Assembly: GCA_026874595.1 (NCBI GenBank) | Contig: CM049306.1 | Coordinates: 58,162,019 to 58,226,018, forward strand | Source: Sipunculus nudus | Lineage: Eukaryota; Annelida; Sipuncula; Golfingiida; Sipunculidae | Direction: 5' to 3' | DNA: 64,000 bases | Part shown: piece by piece, positions 46,053-59,476 of the stretch | Position numbering within the stretch: the stretch's first letter is position 1 | Layout of the letters: each line of letters opens with the position of its first letter | The notes under the pieces: model-generated | Told to the model about the DNA's origin: nothing | Seen by the model: only the letters and a program-made list of their open reading frames with translations | Database searches by the model: none | Position numbers and translations under genes: made by a program

Positions 46053-46450
46053 GTGGGGGTTTAAACAGTTATGAAACATTTCAGACGGTCATTTTTAGGT
46101 GGAGATGATAATGCAAAGTTTTTACGGCGAAAGTGCTTGTAATTAAAAAATTTGCTGGTGATGGCCAAATAAATGAGTCCCAACAGTGATGATTCTAAAA
46201 CGAATCTGATACTTTTCAGATTTTTGACCGTGAAGGCGAAATGAGGTTTAAGTGGGGGTTTAAACAGTTAAGAAAACTTTCAGACGGTCATTGTTTTGGG
46301 TGGAGATGATAATGCAAATTTTGGAAGGCGAAAGTGCTTTTAATTAAAACTTCGCTGGTGATGGCCAAATAAATGAGTCCCAACAGTGATGGATAAAAAA
46401 TGTATCGGATACTTTCAGATTTTCGACAGTGAAGGAGTTAGGAGGTCTCG
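46053..46450. repeat. 199-bp tandem duplication
   Basis: Copies start at 'gtgggggtttaaacagtt' at 46053 and 46252. They share 'cagacggtca', 'ggtggagatgataatgcaaa', 'ggcgaaagtgctt' and 'gatggccaaataaatgagtc' in register. Confidence 0.92.
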
Positions 46451-47490
46451 GATTCGGTGCTGCTGAAAGGTTTCGGACGGTCATATATAACATTAAAAGT
46501 TACAGATAGGAACAGATATAAAATATTTCGAATATTAAATGCGTATATTTAATATTTAATATTTAATTCCAGTACTAGTTCGTTCTGTCGTGTAATACGC
46601 ATGCTTATTCAGTCACCTGTACATATTCGGCTTCTCGATAACATTACAATGTTATTAATTGGGTGTATTATATACAGATATATGGTTTGTAAGCGCACTG
46701 GGTGACCTTAAAACATGTCGAAGCATTGTCGCTGTTTATTATTCTTGCGAAGTCCCACAAGACATGGTTAAATTAACCCTCGTATTAACTTGATTGGTCA
46801 GCCCTGTGGCAGTACCTTGTAATGTGCGTGGGTGACTGCTGCTCGGTCAGGGCTTGACCACACGGACTTCCTTATCAAATCATCTCATGGCGGCTTGATT
46901 AATCTATGCAGGCAGTCTGTCGATTTCATGATTCCTCGCGGCCCAGAATCCGGCAGATGTGCGTTTAACCATTACCAATCAATTCTGCACGAGCTTACCA
47001 GCAACGAGCCAAACCGTGTACCCGGTAACTTCAGCGGGTAGCTTCATGTTTGTTTATAATCACTCTCTAGGTAAACTAACTGAATAAAACGTAAATAGAC
47101 ATAAACGTGTACGTTTCCTGACACGTGCATTGCCGACCAGCGGGTGGAAGGGGGTGGGGGGTTAACTCTCCCTTAAGCAAAGTGGTTAAATTGAGCACGT
47201 AAATCAAGACTCCGAGGGTAGGTTAGAGATGGTCTCTTGGCACTCCTTAGAATCCCACAATCCGAATTCTGTGTCTGCTTTTAAATAATTCCTGACTTTT
47301 CAGCAATTATACCGTGCATACTGTAAGGAACCTGCTTATTTTGATAGCCTATTAACTATAAACCATCCACCTGTGAATATAGTATTTTCAGGTGTAATTT
47401 AGCAGAATATCCACAACGCAGACTACACCGTAAAAAGACCATATCAATTATAAAATAAACATTCATAAATGAATACTTTAAATCGAAGTA
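46451..47490. other. No gene seen
   Basis: AT-rich intergenic sequence with repeated 'aatatttaa' words near 46530-46565. No coding feature. Confidence 0.5.
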
Positions 47491-47670
47491 CAGTAGAACC
47501 TCTAAATTACGGACACGGACCGGACATTTTGCCCGCAATAAAGAGGTACCCTTTCTTAGTAGGGAGGTAATAGATTTCGCTACCTACATTCAAGGGACTG
47601 CCCCTAAGTGGCCGGAAATAGCTAGGAAGAGCCCTTAGTACAGAGGTGCTCGTAAGGAGAGGTTCCACTG
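47491..47670. mobile_element. Tigger/pogo-like MITE
   Basis: 180-bp element with ends cagtagaacctct and, inverted, cagtggaacctct (12 of 13 identical). It is flanked on both sides by TA (47489-47490 and 47671-47672). TA duplication plus CAGTNGAACCTCT ends is typical of Tigger/pogo-derived MITEs. No transposase is present. Confidence 0.85.
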
Positions 47671-50062
47671 TACGTGAAAGTGCTGTTTACTTTTAAAGCT
47701 GGCTCTCAGTTGCCCTAATGATAAACAAGAATTCAAACCCACAAGACCGACAACCAGAAGGTACCTCGGAGACCACTAGCTTAGCAAAATCTCATCTACT
47801 TTCTTTAGCTATGTTCTGTAATATACAAACAAATATAATACTCAACCCCAGCGATGGTAGGGACACAGGAGCATTGCAAATAAGGACTAAGTATTTAAGG
47901 ACTGAGGAAAAATAATCCAGCGCTGATACTCTGAGGAATACTGAGGAATATGTAAACACTGATCTCTGACAGGGCTCTTGATACCCGAACCGCTCTCAGG
48001 TCCAACGTCACTGAGTTCTGGGCATCAATTTTGACTGCTGAGGCCCCGATGAAAGGAAAATGCTCCCTTTGCTACAAAGAAATCTTATGCGCATTTTTCA
48101 ATCACGGCATTCCCGGCTTGAATTTAGGATATTGAAGCACTGGGTGAAAGAGAACATAAATGGAATAAATATGCTACAATTAAGGTGTACCTTACGCGTG
48201 CCCTGTACTAAGACTGGGATGGAATGACTTGTGTAAGGGTTGTGAGATATTAAGACCTACCCATAATTTGAATTAATATTCATAAGGATGAAACTATGTT
48301 TTCCATAAAAAGAATGTAGTCTAATATAGTTTATCCACCAGTTTCCCAATACCTTAACGAATCGCCTGTGTAAGTGAGAGATGCATTTTTAAAAACAAGC
48401 GAAGCAACAGGTCATATTACTATTCTTAATTGAAAATTCTGCGTCATTCATAGAATAATGTATAGTTATATACAGGTCTCACGATTAACGTTCTGGTATT
48501 GCCATGTTGTCACGTGAATATGATTCAGTATGACTTCTGGTTTATTCCTGACCATGGACTTACAGAAGCTCATATCCAGAAGGTGTAATAATTCAATCTT
48601 ATCGTATTTTGTCTTTCATCATAATTAATTAGACAGTCTCAAGGACCAATCCATAAAAATACAATTCACAATTCAGAGGACAACAGACATAGAACTCCTG
48701 GCGTGGAAACGTCATGCTTAGATTACGTGTTGTGTACAATTAAAACAAAGGTCATGGTATGTATAATAAATGTTATATATTTATCCCAGAAAAATCCCTA
48801 TTCCGGGTCTGTATTACATTATCTTCAACTTTGATTTTGGGACCATATGGAAAAAACCTGATATTCCAAATTACAACACACAATAAACCCCTGCTTTTCC
48901 TAATTTTTAATAAGGAACTGCATTTGTTTATGATAAAATCTAAACTTAGTGACCCCGTTGACTCAGATATCTTTAAGTATTTGAATGATTAAAGGCATAC
49001 TTTTATTTTTTTAATATAATAACACACTAATAAAGAGTTGGATTATAGCTCTAAGGTCAAAGGTCACTATATTTATACGCTAGCTATATAAAGACCAACA
49101 TGGATAATCGAGTCATGACAAAAATACCAAGTGCTTATACGCACACAACAACACGCGCGAGCTTTTTGTTAAATTTAACGTTCAGTTAGTATTGATTCCA
49201 TGGCCTTCTGTAGAGCCTTCAGTGACGTTTTCCGTTTCACTAACTTCAGCTATAAAACCATATTAATTGAACCATGCGGCTCTAATTTGAGAAAAGTAAA
49301 AGATAAATGATATAATGAGTTCTGAAGCTAGTCAGGTTACGCTGGAATTAATCTTGTTTTCTGGTATATTTTTTAATTACGCCTATATGGTGTCATTTCA
49401 AATGAATGAATAATTGCAAATTCGACATCAAATCATTTAATTGCCCTTTAAAAGTGTTATAAAATTTCAAAATGTCCCTTAATATCATTAGCCTTGAAAA
49501 AAAATAAACTTTCCGCTTGTAAATTTGGAATATAAAATGGTTAAATATTCAGAGAAATATTGGAGCTTGGCAGTCGAAAGCTCTCTTGCGATGAATGTTT
49601 TATAATGAAGCCAGCATAATTGCAGTATACAATTAATATTTCACAGTAGGAAATTCAGTGATGAATTGCCTGGCTGAAAACACTTGACTTTTCTCCTTAG
49701 ACAAGTAAATTAACTCTAGGCATATATGGGCCTGGCAGTAAATTTAAACATCTGCATAATACCTGACAGGGATGTGGAGGAGAGGCACGGATATAGTTGA
49801 TCTAAACCTTTTGCTGCCAACATCTTACTCCGCAGGTCGCCATTTTGCTGTGCTAACATAAGGGGCTATGGGTCGTGACCTCAGCGGGTGTCTTGGCGTC
49901 GGCGGTCAAACAAAACAGTCACCAACTTTTGCCTTGGACCTATTAACTGCTGGTGCAAAAATTGCCTTACAATTATCCAGTTTTGCTAATTATATTATGA
50001 CTGAGCCAAATGACCGAGCAACTAAAACAAGCAAAATGGCAGACGACAGAACCAGTCATATA
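47671..50062. other. No gene seen
   Basis: AT-rich intergenic DNA. Frames such as 48759-48992 and 49868-50095 lack recognisable domains. Confidence 0.5.
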
Positions 50063-50235
50063 CAGTGGAACCTGTCTGAACGACCATCTGTCTAATAAGA
50101 CCACCTACATATCCAGACCACCTTTGAGTGAATCGATAAGACACTGGTTATAATTGACCTGTATATAATAAGACAGTGAATTGAGACCATTTTGGCCAGT
50201 CCCACAGGTGAACTTATTACACAGGTTATACGCTG
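50063..50235. mobile_element. Second Tigger/pogo-like MITE
   Basis: 173-bp element starting cagtggaacctgtctg and ending, inverted, as cagcgtataacctgtg. It is flanked by TA on both sides (50061-50062 and 50236-50237). The interior has repeated 'ataagac' and 'gacca' words. It is a different, more diverged subfamily from the copy at 47491. Confidence 0.75.
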
Positions 50236-51247
50236 TACTTCATTTTGAATATGTGGATTAAAAATCATCTAATGCCAAAGATCGAGAAACTCAATATGCG
50301 TAAATGCTCTTGCTATATTTTTATACCTTAGGCTTAAGATATCAAAGCATGAAATGTGTTTGGCTAAGTCTCACATTAAACTAACGATCGATGAAATTTT
50401 TTTGTCCAATTTCGTCCAACAGATCGAGGCTGAGAATGAGAAGGTGAAAGTCTTAATGCTGTGAGGCAACTTGATATAAAAAACACAAATCTACTCAATC
50501 AGTAGAAGCGGTTTTAAGATTCGTGAGGTCAGTTAAATTATTTCTTACAAGCCTGTTGGCTCAATCTACATAAAAACATATCATGAACATTTAAAGTATA
50601 TATATCAGGCTGTAAAACCTTTGCTTACATTGTAAAGTTCGCCGAAACGATGAAGCTAAAAAAAATTAATATTGGAAATAATATTGTACATATAGTGCTG
50701 TTGTAGCACACGGAGACCATTCCTGAACTGTTTAATGGGTTACAACAAAATGGGTGGATATTTCAGCAGACATCCCTCCAACCTTCTATGAAGAATTTAA
50801 CATTGAATAGATAAAGCTTGTGACGACACATTCTTTAAAATATTTGCATAACATCTCGCCCTTTGTAGAGCTCTTAATTTTCTTTAGGAGATAGCTACAC
50901 GGCCCTGTATAATTGAGTTAAACATGAGCGGTCCATCACATGATCGATATTCATGTTTCCATCAGAGCCGGATAAAGCCCTAATGCAGGCGGCGCTATTG
51001 TGAAAATGAGGCTACTGAACCTAACAATAAAAGCCTGCCTCTCTTACCATCAGTATTGTCTTAATGGACAACAATGTAAAAACGTCAAATAACGTAATAA
51101 ACCAGGCCAGGAATGTATTAAATGGTTAATAAAATTATGTTTTTATGTTACTCTTGTTACAACAAACACATTGCCTGATAATTTATCATCCAATTCATCA
51201 CGTAAATGAGTGTGTAGTGACAAGTTCATGTTAAGAAGGAAACCTAG
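50236..51247. other. No gene seen
   Basis: AT-rich intergenic sequence without open frames of note. Confidence 0.55.
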
Positions 51248-51249
51248 TC

Positions 51250-51272
51250 TCCCTCTCTCTCTCTCTCTCTCC

Positions 51273-51321
<49 letters not shown>

Positions 51322-51358
51322 TATATATATATAGAGAGAGAGAGAGAGGGAGAGAGAG
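51250..51358. repeat. Long CT-AT-AG palindrome
   Basis: A CT tract with one CCC interruption, an AT tract, and an AG tract with a matching GGG interruption form a near-perfect inverted repeat. Exactly 15 alternating bases separate the CCC and the GGG from the central AT tract on each side. Only the 'aaat' near the centre breaks the AT symmetry. Confidence 0.93.
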
Positions 51359-51514
51359 TGAATTAAAACCACGCCTAACGACGACCTCATTTTAAAAATG
51401 TCGACCACTTTTTCACTTTCCCAATTTTTTTTTTTTTGCTCTTTATATCAAACCTCCTTAGACGAACACCTTGAAAATGCGATCACTTTATCACATATAT
51501 ACATATGTATAAAC

Positions 51515-51520
51515 AACAGT

Positions 51521-51568
<48 letters not shown>
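51515..51568. repeat. (AT)n microsatellite
   Basis: Interrupted then uninterrupted AT dinucleotide of about 50 bases. Confidence 0.95.
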
Positions 51569-51569
<1 letters not shown>

Positions 51570-53022
51570 CATCTGTTAACAGCTCAGAATAAGGTCTATT
51601 CATTAGTAAATGTGGTAATTACTAGCTGCATTATTCTGTTATACTGTAATGCTATACACAATTCTGAGGTGAAGATATACCTTGTGTGCAAACTTTAGTA
51701 GACCGAGGGTGAAAACATGTCCATAAACAATTGAAGTGAAAGGACAAAATATTATAACATAAGAAGAAATATGGGATTTGGATTTTATCAGGTAAAAGAA
51801 GTAAGTTATATTTGGGCCTTGTAGTGATCATGAATTGCAGTGACAGATCCTATAACAAATTATTATAACATAAGATAAATTACGGGATTGAGATTTTATC
51901 ACGTGAGATAAGTAAATTATATTTGGGCATTTTGAATTATATAGGGGACAGTCTTTTTTTGCTTGGTATCTTGGTTTAATAAAAATATGGACCCAATTTA
52001 ATGGATTTAGTAGTTATTAACCCTGATGTTGTTTGAAAGGGGACTTTTTTTATTATTATGAGAAGAAAATATTTGCTTATGTTTACAAAGAAACAAATGG
52101 CCAAAATATTGTCAACTGTGTGACATAACATAGTTCCAAGGCAACAATTTGATCACCGCGTTGTATATTATAAAACCGCAATGCAACCTGACGAACTAAT
52201 AGAGTAATCTTAAGATAAAACAGATTATTTATGTTCTGAACCCCTACCGTAAACCTGAACGTGGGTAACCCCGGCATTCCGGCAGAGCCAAGCAAAGCAA
52301 CTCGCAGTCATGCAAACCCATCCTTAGAATTGCTAGTTTTTAGCGTCATAGCTGTAAGTTTATTAAAGTCAATGGACGAATGCTTTTCATTTTGACCTTT
52401 ATGAGAAAAGGACAACAGCGCTATTTTGAACGTAAAAGCCCGATGACCCATTACTCTAAATCACCCAAATGACCAGCAAGCAAATTGCAAGCTGCCAGGG
52501 CCATCTATCATGAATACAATTTCTTTTACAATATAATGCATTTGTCCTTCTGAAAAATGGCTAATGTAGTTATATTACATTGATGGTTGAAAATGAGGGA
52601 AACTCCGTAATCAGTATAACATTAATGAATTGAAAGGCATCACCCATTGTGATGATTTTCACCACATTAGTGCTGTGCACTCAGTTACAGCAGCCATGAA
52701 TCCAGACCAGGTAGGAAAATGTGGCATGCCGGCATTTTTATCATATCAACGACTGGTTTAAGCAAACATTTGCAAATTAGGATATATCGATATATCACGT
52801 ATTTTCTGGAGGATGAAATCAATATAGCGTTTTATAAAGCATTTACCATAAATCAAAATAAAATTCTGTTCATTTCTACATATATTGCATAAATTGTTAT
52901 ACGTACACTGTTAGAGTCATTTCTGTATACATGGAAACCTGGAAGTCAAATTTTTAAGAGATTTTTTTGTTTATATATAGTAAAAAAAGACATGTGCAAT
53001 TATCAAGCGATCACTGGAGCTC
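51569..53022. other. No gene; local duplication at 51740-51920
   Basis: 'aaattattataacataag' and 'gggatt-gattttatca-gt' words occur twice about 120 bases apart near 51750 and 51865, marking an old tandem duplication. No coding feature. Confidence 0.5.
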
Positions 53023-53230
53023 CCCCCCCCCCCCCCCCCCCCCCGCAACTTAGCGATGATAAGAAATCGGCTACGGAGTGTACGACCTTGAGAATAAGAT
53101 CAAGGTCAAAAATAAATAATATGTCTAGCCTGTGAACTAAGACAAATATCGTGTCCAATTTTCAAATTTTAAAAGTCACCAATATTGGAGATTTAGAGCA
53201 ATAAGAAAATGACAGAATAAAGCAAACAAA
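53023..53230. repeat. C run and a diverged 'caaggtca' interspersed repeat
   Basis: About 22 C at 53023-53044. It is followed by 'gaccttgagaataagatcaa', 'ggtcaa' and 'ccaattttcaaattttaaaa', similar in order to the element at 34410-35030 but strongly diverged. Confidence 0.5.
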
Positions 53231-54428
53231 AAAAAAAGCAAAATAAAAAAGAAATAGACTGTAAATCAGCCGATTTTTTCGGTTCCATCATCACTTATAC
53301 CGAATTCAACGGCCAGATAAAAAAAAAATTGGCCGGAAAATCCTTGACAATGTCAAACTCCGTAAAATGGGAGGCCGGCTCTAGGACTAATCCGTGAAGG
53401 TCCGTTTAATATATCAAACATGTTGTTGGGTTGATTGAACTGGGAATTGACACCTGGTCATGGTGTAATTGGTTGGTGCGACAGCTACGTCACATAAAGT
53501 ATGTAGAGATGACAAAAATCTAATAATGCATGTGGCTATTACTCACCCCCAGTGCAAAATTACCGAAATGCTTTCTTTTCGGATCTTATTTCTTGCTAAA
53601 TGTTTTGATGTTGCCAACCATATAGATTCTAAGATAGTTTCCCGGAAGTGCCAACGGGTCACAAATATAACACTGAACCTCTACATTAGACCTTGGAATA
53701 TGGTGGCTTCTCCTGAGGTTTAACACTCCATGCAGTGTGATACTCTATAGGAATTCAGATATGACTGTTCCTTGCATGTCCATGTCTCATTTTCATGACG
53801 AACATCACTGAAAATTCGTGTGTATTATAAGTTATGTATATTATACTTTAACAGAACAGAACAAACTTTAGCTGAACCAGCAAGGTAAGCAGCCGGTCAA
53901 ACCTTACAATTCCTGAAATTTAAAATGAAAAAAATACAATCTTTTTTTTACAAAAGAAAGGAATTAGTTAATGAGGATGTATTTGACGGATTTAGTGAGG
54001 AAGAAAGTTCTGATCGATATGCTTTCGAGAGCAGTCAGTTCAGAGATTGAGATACAATGGAGAAAAGTCACTGTTATATTTGGTGGGTATCGAACTAGAA
54101 CGTCACTGCATGAATGTTTCATTGAATTTATAAATAAAGAAGAAATACCCTGGAAACTGCCGAGTACCATCCACTTATTGAATTTAAAGTCAGATCAATT
54201 ACAAAACGACCATGTTGTAATAGCTTGGATAGATTTGAAAATTATTTTTAAAGAAAGGGAATGCTTCTATACCCGCAAATGGGAGCAGAGCATATAATGT
54301 CAAAAGACACCAAAGTGTCTTTGGAAATCGCCGAAATCATTGTACATCGCAGCAGCCGTTATTCGATGTTACAATCATGGAACCTGCAAAGGTTCGTCAA
54401 ACAAGCTAAGCTGAATTCGCCTGGCACA
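53231..54428. other. No convincing gene
   Basis: The frame 53971-54297 (108 codons, plus) overlaps a 68-codon antisense frame and has no recognisable domain. I treat both as chance. Confidence 0.45.
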
Positions 54429-55380
54429 GGAGGACGCCAGATAGACTTGTTCTATATACACCTATTCCACGAACATGCGCATAGCGGCTGCTGTACCAAT
54501 CGTCTGCTGTAGATCGTCAGGATAAAGCCGTAGGCTACAACAGAACCTTGTAATAAAGGCAACAGGAGGACGCCAGATACACTGGTTCTATATACACCTA
54601 TTCCACGAACATGCGCATAGCGGCTGCTGTACCGATCGTCTGCTGTAGATCGTCAGGATAAAGCCGTAGGCTACAACAGAACCTTGTAATAAAGGCAATA
54701 GGAGGACGCCAGATACACTGGTTCTATATACCCCTATTCCACGAACATGCGCATAGCGGCTGCTGTACCGATCGTCTGCTGTAGATCGTCAGGATAAAGC
54801 CGTAGGCTACAACAGAACCTTGTAATAAAGGCAACAGGAGGACGCCAGATACACTGGTTCTATATACACCTATTCCACGAACATGCGCATAGCGGCTGCT
54901 GTACCGATCGTCTGCTGTAGATCGTCAGGATAAAGCTGTAGGCTACAACAGAACCTTGTAATAAAGGCAACAGGAGGACGCCAGATACACTGGTTCTATA
55001 TACACCTATTCCACGAACATGCGCATAGCGGCTGCTGTACCGATCGTCTGCTGTAGATCGTCAGGATAAAGCCGTAGGCTACAACAGAACCTTGTAATAA
55101 AGGCAACAGGAGGACGCCAGATACACTGGTTCTATATACACCTATTCCACGAACATGCGCATAGCGGCTGCTGTACCGATCGTCTGCTGTAGATCGTCAG
55201 GATAAAGCCGTAGGCTACAACAGAACCTTGTAATAAAGGCAACAGGAGGACGCCAGATAGACTTGTTCTATATACACCTATTCCACGAACATGCGCATAG
55301 CGGCTGCTGTACCGATCGTCTGCTGTAGATCGTCAGGATAAAGCTGTAGGCTACAACAGAACCTTGTAATAAAGGCAAAA
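54429..55380. repeat. 136-bp tandem array, 7 copies
   Basis: Copies start at 54429, 54565, 54701, 54837, 54973, 55109 and 55245, each exactly 136 bp, and are nearly identical. Each contains 'ggaggacgccagata', an internal near-duplication (ctgctgtaccgatcgt then ctgctgtagatcgt) and an AATAAA hexamer before 'ggcaa'. Copies 1 and 7 share the variant 'gatagacttg' where the others have 'gatacactgg'. Confidence 0.97.
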
Positions 55381-57913
55381 ACACAAGGCCTTAAAACCAG
55401 GCAAATCATTGGTTCCAAGGAAGGAAATAAGTCCATTAATATGCTGGTTCTTAGGGCCATACCTGACCAGAGTTATCTTAGTTTGTTGGGGAGAAAGCTA
55501 TTGCTAGAATAAAAAGCATAAAGGATCACTGCCATTGGTCAATATCAAATTTAATTTCAATAATTTCAAGTGCGTATTAATATCCGTGGCAGTTATCTTA
55601 TGACAATACTTATTTGGAAGAGCATAACAACCTGGGAAAATGAGGTTTGGTTGGAGTAATCCATCGATCAAGTTGCTATTGTTAACAAACAAATACCATT
55701 CAGTAGAGGGAAATCAATATATAACAAGGTTTCCGTAAAAACAGCAGAGGAGAACTGAAAGAAACCGGGGAGTCCATCATACACACATCATACAATGATA
55801 TCTGTCTAGCCTGAAGTCAAACCCATACATATTGGAAAGGATCGGCATGAGGGATTACTGAACAAGTAGAAGGAAGTTAACAAGGTACAGACAGGAAAAT
55901 GAAAAAAGATGAAAAATATATCATATGTGTGTTGTGAATAACAACAATATAACCTTGATCGTCTCTTCAAAAGACTTTGTCACAAGAAAACAAATTATTA
56001 GTCAAAGAGTCCTATGAAGTAATATTAAATACTCATTTGTGAAGTCAAGCCGTACAGTGTCAACGATCCTATTTAACGTTTTCTTTAAAAATTTCCTATT
56101 GATAAATTACAGTCACCTTTAAAATGATATATGATCGGTCTTCAAACGTGTCTATCAGTCATAATTCCACTTGGGTCGCTGCACCTATATATTTCTGAGT
56201 ATTTAAGCTGGCGGCTTTATCTCTGTCGCTTGGTATAATATTCATGAACACCATCTCGGAAAGTCCCTGTTCTGTGCCGCCGACTTCATTTTTATCTTTT
56301 CACGCCGTGTATTCCTCTTAGAAGCTTTTCTCAGGAATGGCATGTCAGATTTTTCCAAACAAATGACACTCATGAGATGTCAGTGAATGTCCGCCCGTAA
56401 TCCCTACCCACCCGAGGGTCCAGTTTGGCTGGCGCCGCCATTATTTTTGCAAGCATTCTTGTGAATCCGTCATATATTCGGTGCTCAGGACGCCAGACAG
56501 TGATTGCGTTAAGCCCATATTATTTCTCATTGTTACATATAAATATAAAATTATTTAAATAAAATGTACATAATAATAAAATGTGTATTATATAACAAAT
56601 ATAAAGCATAAAATGTAGACTATAGACAGGCTGGCAGAAATAAATAAAATCGAGAAGAGACCCGATAGGTTTCCTGTTAGTTTTGGTTTTACTGGCCTCA
56701 TTATCAGTATCAAACTTTTCTGTGAGCTCTTTCTTGAGCTTGGTTAAAGAATATTACATTCAGGAAACATCTTTAAGGCCCTGCTCGACTATTTCGATTT
56801 ATCAGTGAAAAATCTGAATATAAACACTTTCTACACTGGACGTTCTTTGAGACGCTGGAACATACATGTACTTGTTTATGAATCTCGAAATCTAATTTCG
56901 AAGCTTAATTTTGAGGACACGGATGTCTCAAAGAACGCAAATACCTTTGTTATGCTCTTAATCACAAAGAACATTTCATGGTTACACAAAAAGACGGCTT
57001 CAAATCTCCCAAAAGTAACACCTGTGAATATGACCTTTACATTTTCCGTTTTTTTCCGGTTTTGATCAGTCCGGTTAGATCAAAGAATACAATACCCTAA
57101 TCTGAGACGAGGAAAATGCCCATTTCAGCTGATTACTACTGCATAATTCAAAGCAATTTACGTTAATTTGATAATCTTGCTCAATGTATTAAATAATTCT
57201 CCTATTTTACAATTCAATACAAACTGCAAACACTTGTAATAAAACCCTAAGAACGAAAAGAAATAATATTAAAAGACACTTATCAATGGTTTTTGGCTAA
57301 GGTAAAGGCATGCTAGTCCCACATGCATGTAGCATTACATTCAGGGCAGACAACAGCTCTTTGATAATAATATAATTGATTTAAGTATTCAATGATGCTT
57401 TCATTGGATGCAATTTTGGCATAAACCCAGCATGTCACTTAATGAAACGCCAGTTTAACACCTTTTGTAACCGATACATGGACTACTGAAACTTTCAAGC
57501 AGATTATTTGGACGTTCCTATGTTCTAGACGTCCCAGATTCTAAAAATTTATAACTATTTACAGATCGTTAAATATTCAAAAAGGTGCGTTATTCTATAT
57601 AACTCAGTCACCCATGCTCTCATAAGATCTTTTATACATTCCTGACATCCACCGCGTGGATAATCATATTTTTATACGCGTATGTAGTTAATGATTACCA
57701 TAACGATTAACTGACCTAGGTGGATGCGGTAAGAACAGGGCATGTCCTAAATTGACTATTAGGTGCTCTAACAATGTGATTAAACGAATACATATGGTTC
57801 GGAATAGATTATGTTGTATGAATCAAAAAGCAATGAGCAATGATTTTCACAAGCAATGCATTCATCCATGCCTGTAGCATCTCTTACCTTATCCGATCCA
57901 AATAAATAAATTA
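55381..57913. other. No gene seen
   Basis: AT-rich intergenic DNA. The more GC-rich stretch at 56240-56470 has no open frame, and I see no evidence for an exon there. Confidence 0.45.
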
Positions 57914-58252
57914 TCATCTTACCGACGTCATAAACAGCATGGTCATGGATGAGCCGGCGTGTAGCGCCATGGAGTGTCTCAGCAATTGGGTAAAGGATGG
58001 TCGAGGCTGCGCCCTACATAATAGAACGATGATACAGTCCAACTCAAGCATGCCTTTAATACTGCGCTGTGCCGAGCGACCCGTCTGGACAGTTTTGACG
58101 AAAACGTACTCCATGGAATAAAGCCGCTCGTATAATAAGAACCCACGTTCCAGGGATCGATTTGCCCCTAACATTCCTCGCTCTACATTTGAATACAACA
58201 GCAAACATTGATCTCTCGGTTCTTCGCTTGCTTCTTGCTTCAAGGCTCGCAT
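57914..58252 (-). CDS. Uncertain open frame ending in a splice donor
   Basis: A 112-codon frame on the minus strand begins with an ATG directly after an in-frame TAA. It is less AT-rich than its surroundings and runs into 'gacgtcg' then GTAAGATG, a consensus 5' splice site near 57921. It could be a first coding exon, with the true coding part ending at the donor, or an exon of a non-coding RNA. I recognise no domain or signal peptide. A 60-codon frame lies on the opposite strand. Weak support. Confidence 0.25.
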   Translation of the reverse strand: MRALKQEASEEPRDQCLLLYSNVERGMLGANRSLERGFLLYERLYSMEYVFVKTVQTGRSAQRSIKGMLELDCIIVLLCRAQPRPSFTQLLRHSMALHAGSSMTMLFMTSVR

Positions 58253-59476
58253 TTAGGAGCTCTGGCGATTCTAGGGGCTTTAGGGTTCACATCATAAGCA
58301 ACATGAGATGATACAAGGAGAGGTCAACTTCACAGATGTCACGTTCACTTCGGTTCACAAAGGCTGGGGCCCTTGGTCCGTTTAGTCTGTAAACTGTTCA
58401 ATGTGACATGCATTACACATGTTTTGCGTGACCTTATATAGAGCACTTGTAACATAATTGATTTTAACAGCGTCTGAAATGGTATGATAAAACAATAAAC
58501 ATATATCCTTAGCAACAGTTGCCTGATGACCGCCGGAGTGTAAACGCTATCTTCAGCATCAGCGTGAAACTTGCTGAAGAAACACGATGTTCTAACGTGT
58601 TTGATATTCAGTATGTATGTACCTATCCTTTTATAAACAGGACTGTTTTATCGTCCTTTTAATAGACACTGTTTATGAAGCACATGCCAGGTATCAATCA
58701 AATAGTTCCAAAACAAAACAAAGAACAACCGGGTACACATGTATTCCTTGAAGGCAGGCATTATAATGGAGGAAAGTCCTGGAGTTACCATGGTAACTCG
58801 GCGTATGAAAGCTTGGGAGGGATTCAGGGACAAAATTTTATACCGTATAACTATACTATATTAAATTAAAGATATCGCTTGATTCACACACTTTATCTCA
58901 TAATGCAACGATTATCGAAATGAAAATACTGACGTAACATACTTTATAGCATAATATATCAATCAAATTTTAATTAAAGCTTGGATAACATGGTTGATTT
59001 AACGACATTTCTTTCAGTTCAATGAACCATTTTTAGAAGAAAACACCAATTGAGCTGGAAGTAACTTTTAATTAAGATTGCAAAAGGAGGCCCTATCTTG
59101 ACTTACTTAAAAGTAGCTTTAGATGGAAATCAGACCGCAAAATAGATTTTAGCCCATAAATAATCCTGTTCCCGACATGATATGAAAACGGAAGCGTCAT
59201 AGGCTTGCTTGCCAGTTTGAATGACCAAAAAAAAAAAGAGCAAGAACTAAAGAGAAAGTAAAAACATGGTAACTTGCTTGAAGAAAGAAAGAAAATTGTA
59301 AAATCGCGATATATTCTGCTGCATCAGATATGTGTTTTATCAAAATAGAATAATCAATATTTATTCCTCATTTATTAACTCTCACTCAATACGAATGCAA
59401 ACCATTAATTACATGAAATATGATATCATCACGTGAATTACAAGTCCTTCATTGTATAAAAAATTTGAACTTTTAG

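Noticed and set aside
51210..51592. Open frames with Ser-Leu and Ile-Tyr repeats
   Set aside because: Direct translation of CT, AT and AG microsatellites.
54261..54512. Open frame entering the 136-bp array
   Set aside because: Its end is encoded by the repeat and it has no domain.
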